A DNA stretch of 64,000 bases from Chaetomium olivaceum (Eukaryota > Ascomycota > Sordariomycetes > Sordariales > Chaetomiaceae), in assembly GCA_039881045.1 (NCBI GenBank), contig JAYWVB010000002.1, positions 434,001-498,000 on the forward strand. The letters run 5' to 3'. Position numbers and translations under genes: made by a program. The notes beneath the pieces were generated by a model. That model searched no databases, had not been told where the DNA came from, and worked only from the letters and a program-made list of their open reading frames with translations. This document shows, piece by piece, positions 55,484 through 64,000 of this stretch (position 1 is the stretch's first letter; the number at the start of each line of letters is the position of its first letter).

Positions 55484-56331
55484 GGGAATTTTACGAGAAG
55501 CAAAACTTGCGCAGGAAAATTACATCAGTGAATTCATTGGGCAAGGACGGCGGAAGCGCCTGAAATTTTCGTGTAATCTGGGCTGTAATTTGCACCGAGC
55601 CTGCCGTTATCCAAAACTTATCAGGTTCCATGGCATCGGCTCGGGCAGGGTGCCGCCAGGCTTCTTGCAGGCTCCCTCCCCGCTCGTTAGGGGTGAATGT
55701 ACCTGCATGCCCTCCATGGCGAGCGCCTAAAAAGGTGGACGGGTGGTGGGCTCGAAAAGCGAAAATTGAGCAAAGCCTGAGCAAATCCAGAGCCAATCCC
55801 GAGCCGGACCTGACGTGAGTAACGTCACGTGGGCGAGGTACGAAAAGGGATATCTTGTATGCCCAGGGGGTGCCGCCGGAATAGTGCTCACGACACTAAA
55901 CTCACAATTGCGGACCAGTTCGTTGACTGTTGTTGGGCTCGGGGCCCAGAATACAGGCACTTTTCTTTTACTACGACTGCTAGGATGGCGAAGTAGATTA
56001 GGTAGGTAATTACTGGAGAACTGCGAACGTGGGCTCTGCTCAGGTACAGTACCTTAGGTAGGTACCTAGGTAGGTACGCATACCGAAGCATTACCCGGAT
56101 TGATCCAATTCATAATTGGGTACGTTACCTTCTCTAGTGTCACACGGTTGACAAGCGCCATCTTCTTTGCCATCTCAGCGTTATTAAAAACTTTACGTCT
56201 TCCATCTAGCCAATCTGGAACTGATGTCTCAACCACCTCTACAAAGTTCACGGTTCACGACAATGTTTGGTAAGGACAATATGTTCTCATCAAATCACGA
56301 CCCTCTCTGGTGCCAGCAGTCAGTTGGCGTA
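55484..56331. other. intergenic, no gene seen
   Basis: About 0.85 kb with an uninterrupted TAGGTACC-rich stretch near 56040-56080. No supported gene. Confidence 0.4.
56040..56080. repeat. TAGGTACC-rich interspersed motif
   Basis: Overlapping CAGGTAC, CCTTAGGTAGG, TACCTAGG and TAGGTACG words, a palindrome-rich stretch between two genes. It is the same motif class as at 42500-42602. Confidence 0.5.
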
Positions 56332-57519
56332 CTAACAATCCTCGCCTGACTCCATGTCAGAGCCGGAGTAAGGCTCGTACGGTTCGTTGGAGAGATGCCC
56401 GACGATCCTGGCTACGCCCTGGAGATCCCCCTCCTTTGTGCCCGCCTTGTCCTCATCCACCCATCCCTCAGTATGACCGCCACCAAGGTGGGTCAGCCAC
56501 GCATCGTTGTTCTTGTCTATCATGACGTTCTCTGATTTAGCACCACCCCAGACAAGACCGACGTCGTGAAGTTGAGCGACCGTGTCCTGAATCTGCGCTG
56601 CCCATCGTTGCCGAAGGTGAATTGGTGTATGAAGGAGTTGATCCTCGAATAGAAGGCCGTCATTCACGCTGCGGTGGTTGATATGCGTGAATAGTAGCCC
56701 TGCGATGCGGCCTTCGACGGCTACGATCCCACGTAAACGAACGACGCGTGCATCTGATGGCAAGGTGGATTTCAAGACGCGGAGGTGAGCTGCCAGCTGG
56801 TGTTCCAGATCAAGGTAATGGGCTCTCGTCAGGGTTTTGAAGAAGCAGGCTGTCTTAAGACCTGAATTATCTAGGTCAACAAGCACCCGTGTAGGGTCTT
56901 CGGCGAGGGCGTATTCGGGTCTCTTAAAAGACACCTCGATTGAGGAAGGATCGAAAAACTCGACATGTTGACGGAGTTCCTGGGCAAACCGGGGGTGAAT
57001 GTAGTTGAGAACTGGGGAAAAGCTATCCTCCTCGTCTCGTATGGGAATAGGTAACGGCTCCTCGTTCTCAACCTCAAGTCGATAAGAGTACTGTTCGGGA
57101 AACAGGTATTCGGAGAGGCGTGGTTGAGCCTCTCCCGTGGCGAGCTTGTTAGGGTCAAAGGAGGGCGGGATATCCGGGGCAACTTCCAGAAAGACGGGCG
57201 TAAGGGCGGCAATGAGCCATTTGTGGAACTCGTCTAGGACCTCTTCGGGGTGTTGTTGTTGTTCTTGACCCTCTCCCACTTCACTCATATCATCGTCGTA
57301 TTCGTAGTCACCCTTAACGACCGCTATGAACTTCCGGTAGTGGGACTCGACAGCGGGTGACTGGCAAATAAAGAAAGGGGACATTTCAATGTGAAATTCT
57401 CTCCCGTTGCAACGGATTAAGGTAATGCAATCGTCGCTGCCGCCATAGCCGAAACGGTCCATCCTAACCTTCGCCAGGATGCGGCCGGTTTTGGCGGGCG
57501 CGGGTGAAGTGGATGCCAT
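56332..57519 (-). CDS. fungal kinase-fold protein with degenerate active site (pseudokinase)
   Basis: A single exon of 395 residues with an intact frame. The C-terminal part has the kinase-like layout of a fungal family often seen near heterokaryon or effector loci: LHDVGLVWGGAKSENVMID and NDAWLTHLGGGHTEGW. In family members the motifs normally read WGDAKxxNVLID and IDFGGG. Here the catalytic Asp is Gly326 and the metal-binding DFG Asp is His344, while Asn331 remains. The N-terminal 240 residues hold the rest of an unusual N-lobe and linker. Loss of both aspartates predicts no phosphotransfer, so a scaffold or regulator is more likely. Residues that define the family were compared from memory, so the alignment needs checking, but the HLG replacement for DFG is plain in the sequence. 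Confidence 0.75.
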   Translation of the reverse strand: MASTSPAPAKTGRILAKVRMDRFGYGGSDDCITLIRCNGREFHIEMSPFFICQSPAVESHYRKFIAVVKGDYEYDDDMSEVGEGQEQQQHPEEVLDEFHKWLIAALTPVFLEVAPDIPPSFDPNKLATGEAQPRLSEYLFPEQYSYRLEVENEEPLPIPIRDEEDSFSPVLNYIHPRFAQELRQHVEFFDPSSIEVSFKRPEYALAEDPTRVLVDLDNSGLKTACFFKTLTRAHYLDLEHQLAAHLRVLKSTLPSDARVVRLRGIVAVEGRIAGLLFTHINHRSVNDGLLFEDQLLHTPIHLRQRWAAQIQDTVAQLHDVGLVWGGAKSENVMIDKNNDAWLTHLGGGHTEGWVDEDKAGTKEGDLQGVARIVGHLSNEPYEPYSGSDMESGEDC

Positions 57520-58084
57520 TATGTCTTTAGGATTGAACCGAAAAATTTAGTGAACGGGGTTGAGGAACTGAGAGGGGCGTTGGCAATCGGGTCATGTTGG
57601 TTTACTCATGCAAATGCCGTAGACGCACGTGACCCAGCTGCCATGGGCTCACGGAACGGAGGATAAAATATACGGCATGCATCAGTAGAAGGGTTAGACA
57701 CACTTCGAGATCATCGCCAGCCTAGTACTGCAAGGTAAAGGGCTGAGGATGGAAAGGTACCGTGTAAGTAGCAGTGTATGATGGACAAATAGCGACGAAC
57801 TATTCGCATGGGTACCTAGCGGAAAGGGGTCACGACAAAAGAGTCGAAGTCGATGAAGAGAAAAGAGACTCACTCCTCTTGCAAAAGCACACTATCAAGC
57901 CGGAGCCCGAGATGTGTAGATGATAAACATAGTCGGGGTGGTGCATGTGGACCCAGACTACCTAAATGTGTCTGGACTGATGATGGGCCGGGGCTTCATG
58001 TGATTATCCCAACATGCTAGGACCTATCATACGCGTGGGCCTCTGTCATACCATCAAAGATTATGTATTATTTACCTTTGTGAC
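57520..58084. other. intergenic, no gene seen
   Basis: A gap of about 560 bp between the pseudokinase promoter side and the 3' end of the permease gene. No other feature. Confidence 0.4.
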
Positions 58085-60238
58085 TTAGCAGATGAAACGA
58101 TAAAACCGTTTCCACCTCGGCCAGCTCTGCCTCTCTTCCTCCTCCTGCGCCTTGATGATACCCAACCTCCCGAAATCCCTCCTTCCAGTATCAATATCCA
58201 TGTCTTCCACCCTCACAAACCCCGTCCGAAACCAGATTTTATGCCCCAGCCAAAACACCAAGACCACCGGCAGCGCAAGACACTGGACAAAGAAGTTCTG
58301 CGCGCGGCTACTCACATCCCACTCCTGACCATCATCGCGCGGCAGCGGCGCGATCGCCACCCACACCTGCGCAACCAAGATCAAACAATTGCACGCAAAC
58401 CCCACCCAGCTGCCCACCACCCCAGCCTGCGCACGGAACGCCATGTCCGCCACCGACCGATGGCGGTACGCCCACGCCTGCCGCAACCGCACATGCGCCA
58501 GACACGTGCTCGCCCACGTAAACACGGTGCTCAACCCGCTGACAGCCAGCAGCCAGTCAAAGACAGGGCCGTGGCTGTCCGAGTTGATGAGGTAGGCGAG
58601 CGGGCCGACGGCCGAGACGGCGAGGACAGCAACGAGCGGGCGGCCGCGGCGGTCGACGTACGCGAATATCCGCGGTGCCTGGCCCTGTTCGGCCAGGGCC
58701 GCGAGTGTGCGGGAGGAGCCGAAGACGGAGGAGTTGCCGACCGAGATGACGGAGACGAGGATCACGCCGTTCATGATGGAGGGCAGGATGGTGGCCCCCG
58801 CGCTCTCGATGGCGATAACGAAGGGGCTGGCCGAGGCGTCGGCGATGCTGGTGGCTTTGAGCAGGCGTGGGTCGTTGTAGGGGACGAGCAGGCCGACGAG
58901 GGTCAGGGAGACGATATAGAAGAGAGTGATACGCCAGAAGACTTGTTTGATGGCGGTGGGGAGGGACTTGCGGGGGTTAGCGGTTTCGGCGGCGGCGAGG
59001 CCGACGAGCTCGGTACCGGCGAACGCAAAGGCTGCCGTGACGAAGACGGCGCAGAGGCCTTTAAAGCCGTTGTTGAAGGCGCCGGGATCTCGCCAATATC
59101 GGCCTCCGATGTAGCCGCCTGTCGGCGTGCCACCGATATTGATCACAATCCCCAGGAGGCTAGAGGGTGTTAGTGTTTGGCGAGTGGAAAGGGGGGATTG
59201 AGTGGTGAGTCTAGAGTATAGACTCACATAAACCCAACAACGGCTGTAACTTTGACGATGGCAAAGATGAATTCGGCTTCTCCGTAACCTTTGATACCCG
59301 ACAGGTTGATAAGGACGATGATGACGAGGAAGATTGTCACGAAGATGGATGGGTCCAATGATGGATTCCAATACCTGATGGTTAAGGCGCCGGCGATGAT
59401 CTCCAAAGGGAGAACAACAATCCACTGCAAGGCGTAACTATAAGTAGATAATAGTCAGTCTCCCTTCCCCTGTTCAAGAAACCACCAAGGCAACATTGTC
59501 AAACCAGAACCGAAACCGTACTTACTTCCACCCCATGGCAAACCCCCAACTCGGATCCAAAAACCGCGTCGAAAACGCAGAGAACGAGCCCGCCACGGGG
59601 AACACCACCGCCATCTCCCCCAGCGCCTGCACCGTACACCACAGCATGACCCCCACAATCAAATACGCCAGCAGCACCGATGCCGGCCCGCCCTGACTCA
59701 GCGCTTTCCCCGACGCAACAAACAGCCCGGTCCCGATCGAACCGCTAATAGCAATCATCTGCAGGTGCCGTCCTTTCAGCTCGCGTGCCAGCAGCGTGCT
59801 CGCCGTCTTGGTGTTGGCTGAGCGCAGATCGTAGTACCGCTCCCCGCCGTGGTCGCGCACGGCGGCCACTCCCTGGGGCAAGGTGCCCCCAAACCCGCCA
59901 TGCCGCTCATCATGCAGGGTGTCAGTGTCAGCGTCGGCGTCGGCGTCGGCGTGGCTGACGTGGAAGGAGAAGCGGGAGGAGCCGCCCGACCCGGCGCCGT
60001 CCTCGCGCCGGAAGCTGTCGATGAAGTTGTTGAAGCGGGCTTGGATTCCGCTGCCGCCGCCGCTGTTCTTGTTGCTGCCGCTGTTGTTACGGAGGGGCCC
60101 GCTGCGGCTGGAGCTGGGCCGGGTGCCGGCGTCGGATATGCTCCGCGCGCCGCGGGCTGTGAAGCTACTTGCGCCTGCTGAGCTGTGGGACCGGCCGAGC
60201 TGGTCCAGCTCGATGTCGTTGCTGTTGTCGAGTGCCAT
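58085..60238 (-). CDS. amino-acid permease (APC family, yeast AAP type)
   Basis: Three exons (60238-59526, 59437-59228, 59159-58085; introns 88 and 68 nt) give 665 residues. The N-terminal 150 residues are Ser/Asp/Ala-rich and cytoplasmic, with an ADADAD repeat (about 95-105). About 12 TM helices follow. Family marks are LKGRHLQMIAISGSIGTGLFVASGKALSQGGPASVLLAY in TM1-2, VQALGEMAVVFPVAGSFSAFSTRFLDPSWGFAMGWNYALQW, the FAGTELVGLAAAETANPRKSLP block, and FGSSRTLAALAEQGQAPRIFAYVDRRGRPL. These match plasma-membrane amino-acid/H+ symporters such as GAP1, AGP and DIP5. The specific amino acid is unknown. A long disordered N-terminus is a typical target for ubiquitin-driven endocytosis. The frame is intact. 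Confidence 0.92.
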
Positions 60239-61713
60239 GGTCGACGATCATTGACGTGAGGACCGGTGGTTGGTTTGGTGAAAGTTACGCTTCATGAAGG
60301 TGGCCTGGTTGGCACCACTGGCGTTTTGTGTAAGTTGCTGCAGTCGGCCAGGTTGATGAACGACTTCCAGGATTTGGATTCCGTTTCAGCTGGAGTCATA
60401 TGTGTTGGTTTCTTTGCGTATTGCTCTCCTACCAACAAGCCCGATCACGAAGCCTGTTAACGCTATGAAAACGGTCGGCTACGGTTTAACTATGTACCTG
60501 GGGTCGTTGACCGAGGCGTTGGACGGGGGTGTGCTGGGCTGTGAATGGGACGAATGGTTCGGTCGCCGAAGGGGGTCTGGAGGGTTTCCCCGCAGCACCG
60601 GCACCTCCAACTTTTCGACAGCCCCAAGAGCTCTCTGTAATGTCCGTGATGAAAGACGAAGAGAGTATCTAGTGGTTTTCCACCTACTTGTCCAAGCAGC
60701 GACGATGCATTGCTGTATCCCTCAGTTTGAACCGGCATGGAGTTGGGGGTTCGCAGGAGCCAGAAAAGAGAAAAGATTGCTGATCAGCTTGGCCGATAAG
60801 CTGTGATGGTTTTTGGCCTGGGGATGCCTGTCGGCGTGCGATTGCAACTCGCAAGCACACTGGAAGGGACACCCCTGTCGGACTCTGGGCACCAGCGCTG
60901 ACATCAGAGGGAGGAAGAGAGCAAGAGTGTGTGTTCTCGGGTTGCGTTTTGCAACCTGCAGGGGCTTGCATTGGGCCTGCATTAGCGGCCATCCAAGAAC
61001 CGATGGCGTGGTTTGGTCTTGGAGGGATGGTCTCGACCACTCCCTTCTGAGGCGTGATCTTTGCCGAACCGCCATGGCATGAATTGAGCCGGGAAAACAT
61101 GGGCCGTTGGTTGACGGTTAGGTGAAGTCTTGGGATGAGCCAAGGAAAAGAAATTGAAGTAATCATTTCCCATTGCCTTGTACAACCAACGAGCAAAAGG
61201 CGAACTCTGGTATGACAACCATCATAGCGCGGGAACTGCGTGCGGTACAAGGCCCCTGTCAAACCACGCGACGGACTGCCACGAGGGGAAAAGCGTCAAC
61301 TGACTAGCGCTGTTCGAGCACATGGATGTCTCACTTCCCCACTGATACTCTTGACCTTCCAACTCCCTACCGTCCTCAGACCTCGGCGCGCAAGAGACGA
61401 TAAGAAAATTGAGGTATCGCTCGGAACCGCCCATGAAACCACAGCAATACCATGTCACGGGCGGGCGCAGCCGTGACAGCGCTTTCCCAGTTCTGATTCC
61501 GAAACCGATCGATGTTTACCCATCCACCAGACCAGAGTTAGAAGGGCAGATGCTACATGAAACTTTGCATGAAACGGCATTTCCATTGCATGACGCGAAC
61601 GGACGGAGGATCTTTCGTCTTGCTCGTAGCAACTGTGACATGGTGACGCGGTGAACAGGCCGAGATGATTTGCATTAAATCCAGAAGCAAAAAAGTTGTT
61701 ATGTTTGAACCCC
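60239..61713. other. intergenic, no gene seen
   Basis: About 1.5 kb. Frames of up to 190 residues on the minus strand lack coding features. It should hold the permease promoter and the 3' end of the next gene. Confidence 0.4.
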
Positions 61714-63068
61714 TCAACGATGGGCAGCCTCGGAATCGGACAGGCGGCGCAGGTGCTGGAGCTGAATGCTCGAGCCCCGGAGTTTCCCCCTCGTACTGGC
61801 CGTGACAGCTTCGCCACCCGGTCTGAGTGACGGTTCATCCGCCCGAGAAGCTGTAATTTGAATCGTCGTGGTTTTGATGACCCCCATTCCAGCCGGCGTT
61901 GACGTGTTAAACCGGCTCCTCGGGATCAGTGAGTCGAGGCTCTCCGTGCTACGGACTCCCTCGCTGTGGCCCATCATCATTGTTTTCCCAGTGCCATTCA
62001 TCTCCCTTGACCCACTAGCATCGCTGCTTGAAGCCACAGTACCGCTTCCACCCTCTGCCTCCGAAACAGGGTCATCCCACGAGACCGTCTTGCCGACAAC
62101 CTTGGATTCCCTCCTCGCGCTCCTCGCCATATCCTCCTCCGGGGGTCGATACCGAAACCTCTTCTTCTTCAGTCCCGTATCCCTCACAAACGTCCCGATC
62201 GTCAACGCATTCGCCGCGAAGGTCGCTACCAAGACCTCAGCACTAGCCCACATGGTCCTGGTAGCCTGGTAGCCACGCTCGCGCAGGATCTCAGGCACGC
62301 GATACAGCGCCACTAGCGCCGTGAGCAGGTGGAGGCTGAACAACAGCACCAGCAATGCCTTGCGTCCCGCCGAATGCCGGCTCTGAAGCACGATGGGTAC
62401 AGGAAATGCGACCAGCAACAAGTCGGTCATGACGTTGCACGCTGTCGTGACGACGAGGTAGACATAGCCTTGGCGGCACTGGCCGCCGGGGTCGGGCACG
62501 ACCTGCCAGTGCCGCGGGAAGGGGTGGCACTCAGCGAGGGCGGCGACGAAGACGCCGATGAAAGTTACGACGAGGAAGATGCGCGTGTACAGGAGCAGGC
62601 GCGTGTAACTGTGCTTTCCGGACGGCCCGACGAGGCGGTCAAAGAAGGCGAGGGTGGACTCTTTGAAAAGCCAGAGGCTGCGCTGTCGTTAGTGGAGAAC
62701 GGCTAGCGAAGGGGAGGCGTGGGGCTTTACATTGCTGGATGGAGGATTCGGCTGAACAGAACAAGGCCGCTACCGATTGACCGTTGGTAAATTTCGATTT
62801 CAGTGAGTGTATGGGTGTCGTCTACGAAGACGTTGTTGGTGCCGTAGAGGAGAGTGGGATGGACAAAAGCCATGCGCAAGAGTAACGGGATGAGCGCGGC
62901 GGCCGCGATCTTGTCTTCGCCAAATAGCGTCTCGACGCGTATGTATCGACCGATCACACGGAGGATGATGATGACGACGCACATTGCGGTGATCCACCAA
63001 GAGGTGAGCAACGTCGCCTTGTCCTCGCTGAAGGGTCGAGCCGGTGGCGGGGGAGAGTAGAATGTCAT
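61714..63068 (-). CDS. second PTH11-type / fungal rhodopsin-domain 7TM protein
   Basis: Two exons (63068-62731 and 62677-61714, intron 53 nt) give 433 residues. Seven TM helices are readable, with RYIRVETLFGEDKIAAAALIP after TM1 (the usual 'GxDD/EDK' loop), LFSRILHPAILWLFKESTLAFF, a TRIFLVVTFIGVFVAALAECHPFPRHWQVVPDPGGQCRQGY stretch with paired cysteines, NVMTDLLLVAFPVPIV and a last TM with FAANALTIGTFVRDTGL. A long Ser/Thr-rich cytoplasmic tail (about 160 residues) has potential phosphorylation and adaptor sites. Similar fungal proteins sense surface or chemical cues, with mostly unknown ligands. Like the gene at 20329-21656 it has no retinal lysine. It is separated from its neighbours and is not part of an operon-like set. 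Confidence 0.82.
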
Positions 63069-64000
63069 GGTAGCATGGTTAAGGTGTCACAGAGGAAAAG
63101 CTTCCAGTACCTCTGGAAACAACGACGTCGACGGGGAAGGGGATTGTTGAGAATGACCTTGAATTGTGCTTAAGTTAGGTTGACTCTGCTTTGCGTGAGT
63201 CGTGCGGGAGTCATGCTGTTACTCCCCCGCCCTAAAAACGACGATTTGAAGGTTTTGACATGCGATAAAAATGTCGAAGGGCACCGTTACGGTGACCAGG
63301 ACGGGTCGTTGGTCTCCCGTTCGGTCGGGTCACCCCTGGCGTCGCTCGCCAATGCCTCAATGTCACCCACCACAACCTCCGGACCAGGTCTGGGTGGCTG
63401 GCTGGCCAAGGAATCTCATGTTGTGACCATCGGCAGGCAGGCTAGCCAGGAGAAAGTCGAGGCCAGACCTGCTCTGGATGTGGCCTCAACCTCCAGTTGG
63501 GAGCCTGGGGGGCTCCAGTGCGTCCGAGCGCACACGCATGATTGCCAACACGGATGTCGGCTTGGTTCTCGGCTTGGCCAACGAGTTCCGGGAACGCAGC
63601 GGCCCTTTTACCAAGTACATTCGGCTGTGTTGGTTCGGCTGGCAGCTGAATAGAAGTGACAGGGAGGAGACTGGCTTCCGGCTCCATACCTCAACGGTGC
63701 ACAAGGCACCGGAGACATTTCCCGTTCCAGCAAGGTGGTACAGCGCTAAGCCTGGAGCCAGCGTGACATTGGGAGCTTTGGGTAAGGCCCAGATGCAGCC
63801 GATTCGATCTGGTACACTATCATCGCGTGACTGGTCCTGTTGACGATGATAACGAGATGGATCACCGATTATCAATTCATCATGGTCCATGGATGCTGGC
63901 GAGAGCGCAAATGCCTCACCGTCATTCATGCGGCCGGGCCAAATTCAACGCTGCGGGGTCGGTTATTGACAGGAAGAAAAACGGTTGGACGAGAAAAAGC
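63069..64000. other. intergenic to window edge, no gene seen
   Basis: Short frames on both strands, the longest a 147-residue minus-strand one near 63486-63929, show no domain or coding bias. A gene could begin beyond the edge. Confidence 0.4.

Noticed and set aside
63486..63929. 147-residue minus-strand frame at the window end
   Set aside because: No motif and no coding bias; an overlapping plus-strand frame is as long.

Overview
The window is nuclear DNA from a filamentous ascomycete (Pezizomycotina, most likely Sordariomycetes). The signs are short 48-104 nt introns with GTRNGT donors and C/TAG acceptors, CT-rich leaders before start codons, GC-rich third positions, TAGGTACC-type intergenic repeats, and fungal families such as PTH11/rhodopsin-domain 7TM proteins, berberine-bridge-like oxidases, AlaX editing proteins and a microbial-type opsin. 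Genes are monocistronic and lie on both strands. I saw no CRISPR array, tRNA or rRNA.

Layout. 0.5-2.5 kb: a tail-anchored hypothetical protein and a secreted HD-domain (cyanamide hydratase-like) protein. 3.6-4.5 kb: a decayed secreted single-TM protein gene. 5.4-8.4 kb: a divergent aldoxime dehydratase / nitrilase pair, the two steps aldoxime -> nitrile -> acid. 8.4-13.4 kb: 5 kb with no credible gene, upstream of a hexose transporter (13.4-15.1 kb). 16.8-18.0 kb: a MetE catalytic-domain methyltransferase. 18.2-19.5 kb: a gelsolin-repeat protein. 20.3-21.7 kb: a PTH11-like 7TM protein. 23.7-27.6 kb: a 5'-truncated Tad/I-like LINE with a 15-bp target-site duplication. 27.7-29.2 kb: a mitochondrial PP2C phosphatase. 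29.8-30.8 kb: an opsin with retinal lysine. 33.5-33.9 kb: a small protein with six Cys-Pro motifs (heme-regulatory-motif-like). 35.1-38.3 kb: two low-complexity proteins. 38.6-40.6 kb: a secreted BBE-like flavin oxidase. 43.3-44.4 kb: an unknown polytopic membrane protein. 44.8-46.1 kb: a damaged MDR dehydrogenase. 48.3-49.6 kb: a PAF-acetylhydrolase-like hydrolase. 49.8-52.7 kb: a divergent zinc-finger regulator / SDR pair with an 18-bp direct repeat between them. 53.8-54.3 kb: a damaged 2OG dioxygenase. 54.6-63.1 kb: an AlaX editing protein, a pseudokinase, an amino-acid permease and a second 7TM protein.

Theme. Many products are for environmental chemistry and sensing: nitrile metabolism, oxidases, dehydrogenases, light sensing, surface receptors, nutrient transport. 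This is typical of a fungal accessory region, but there is no secondary-metabolite backbone enzyme.

Quality warning. At least nine loci need one or more single-base indels, mostly in homopolymers, to read through, including the conserved PP2C. That pattern suggests uncorrected indel errors in the assembly mixed with a few genuine pseudogenes (the 3.6-4.5 kb gene, the LINE, and the MDR gene with its in-frame stop).
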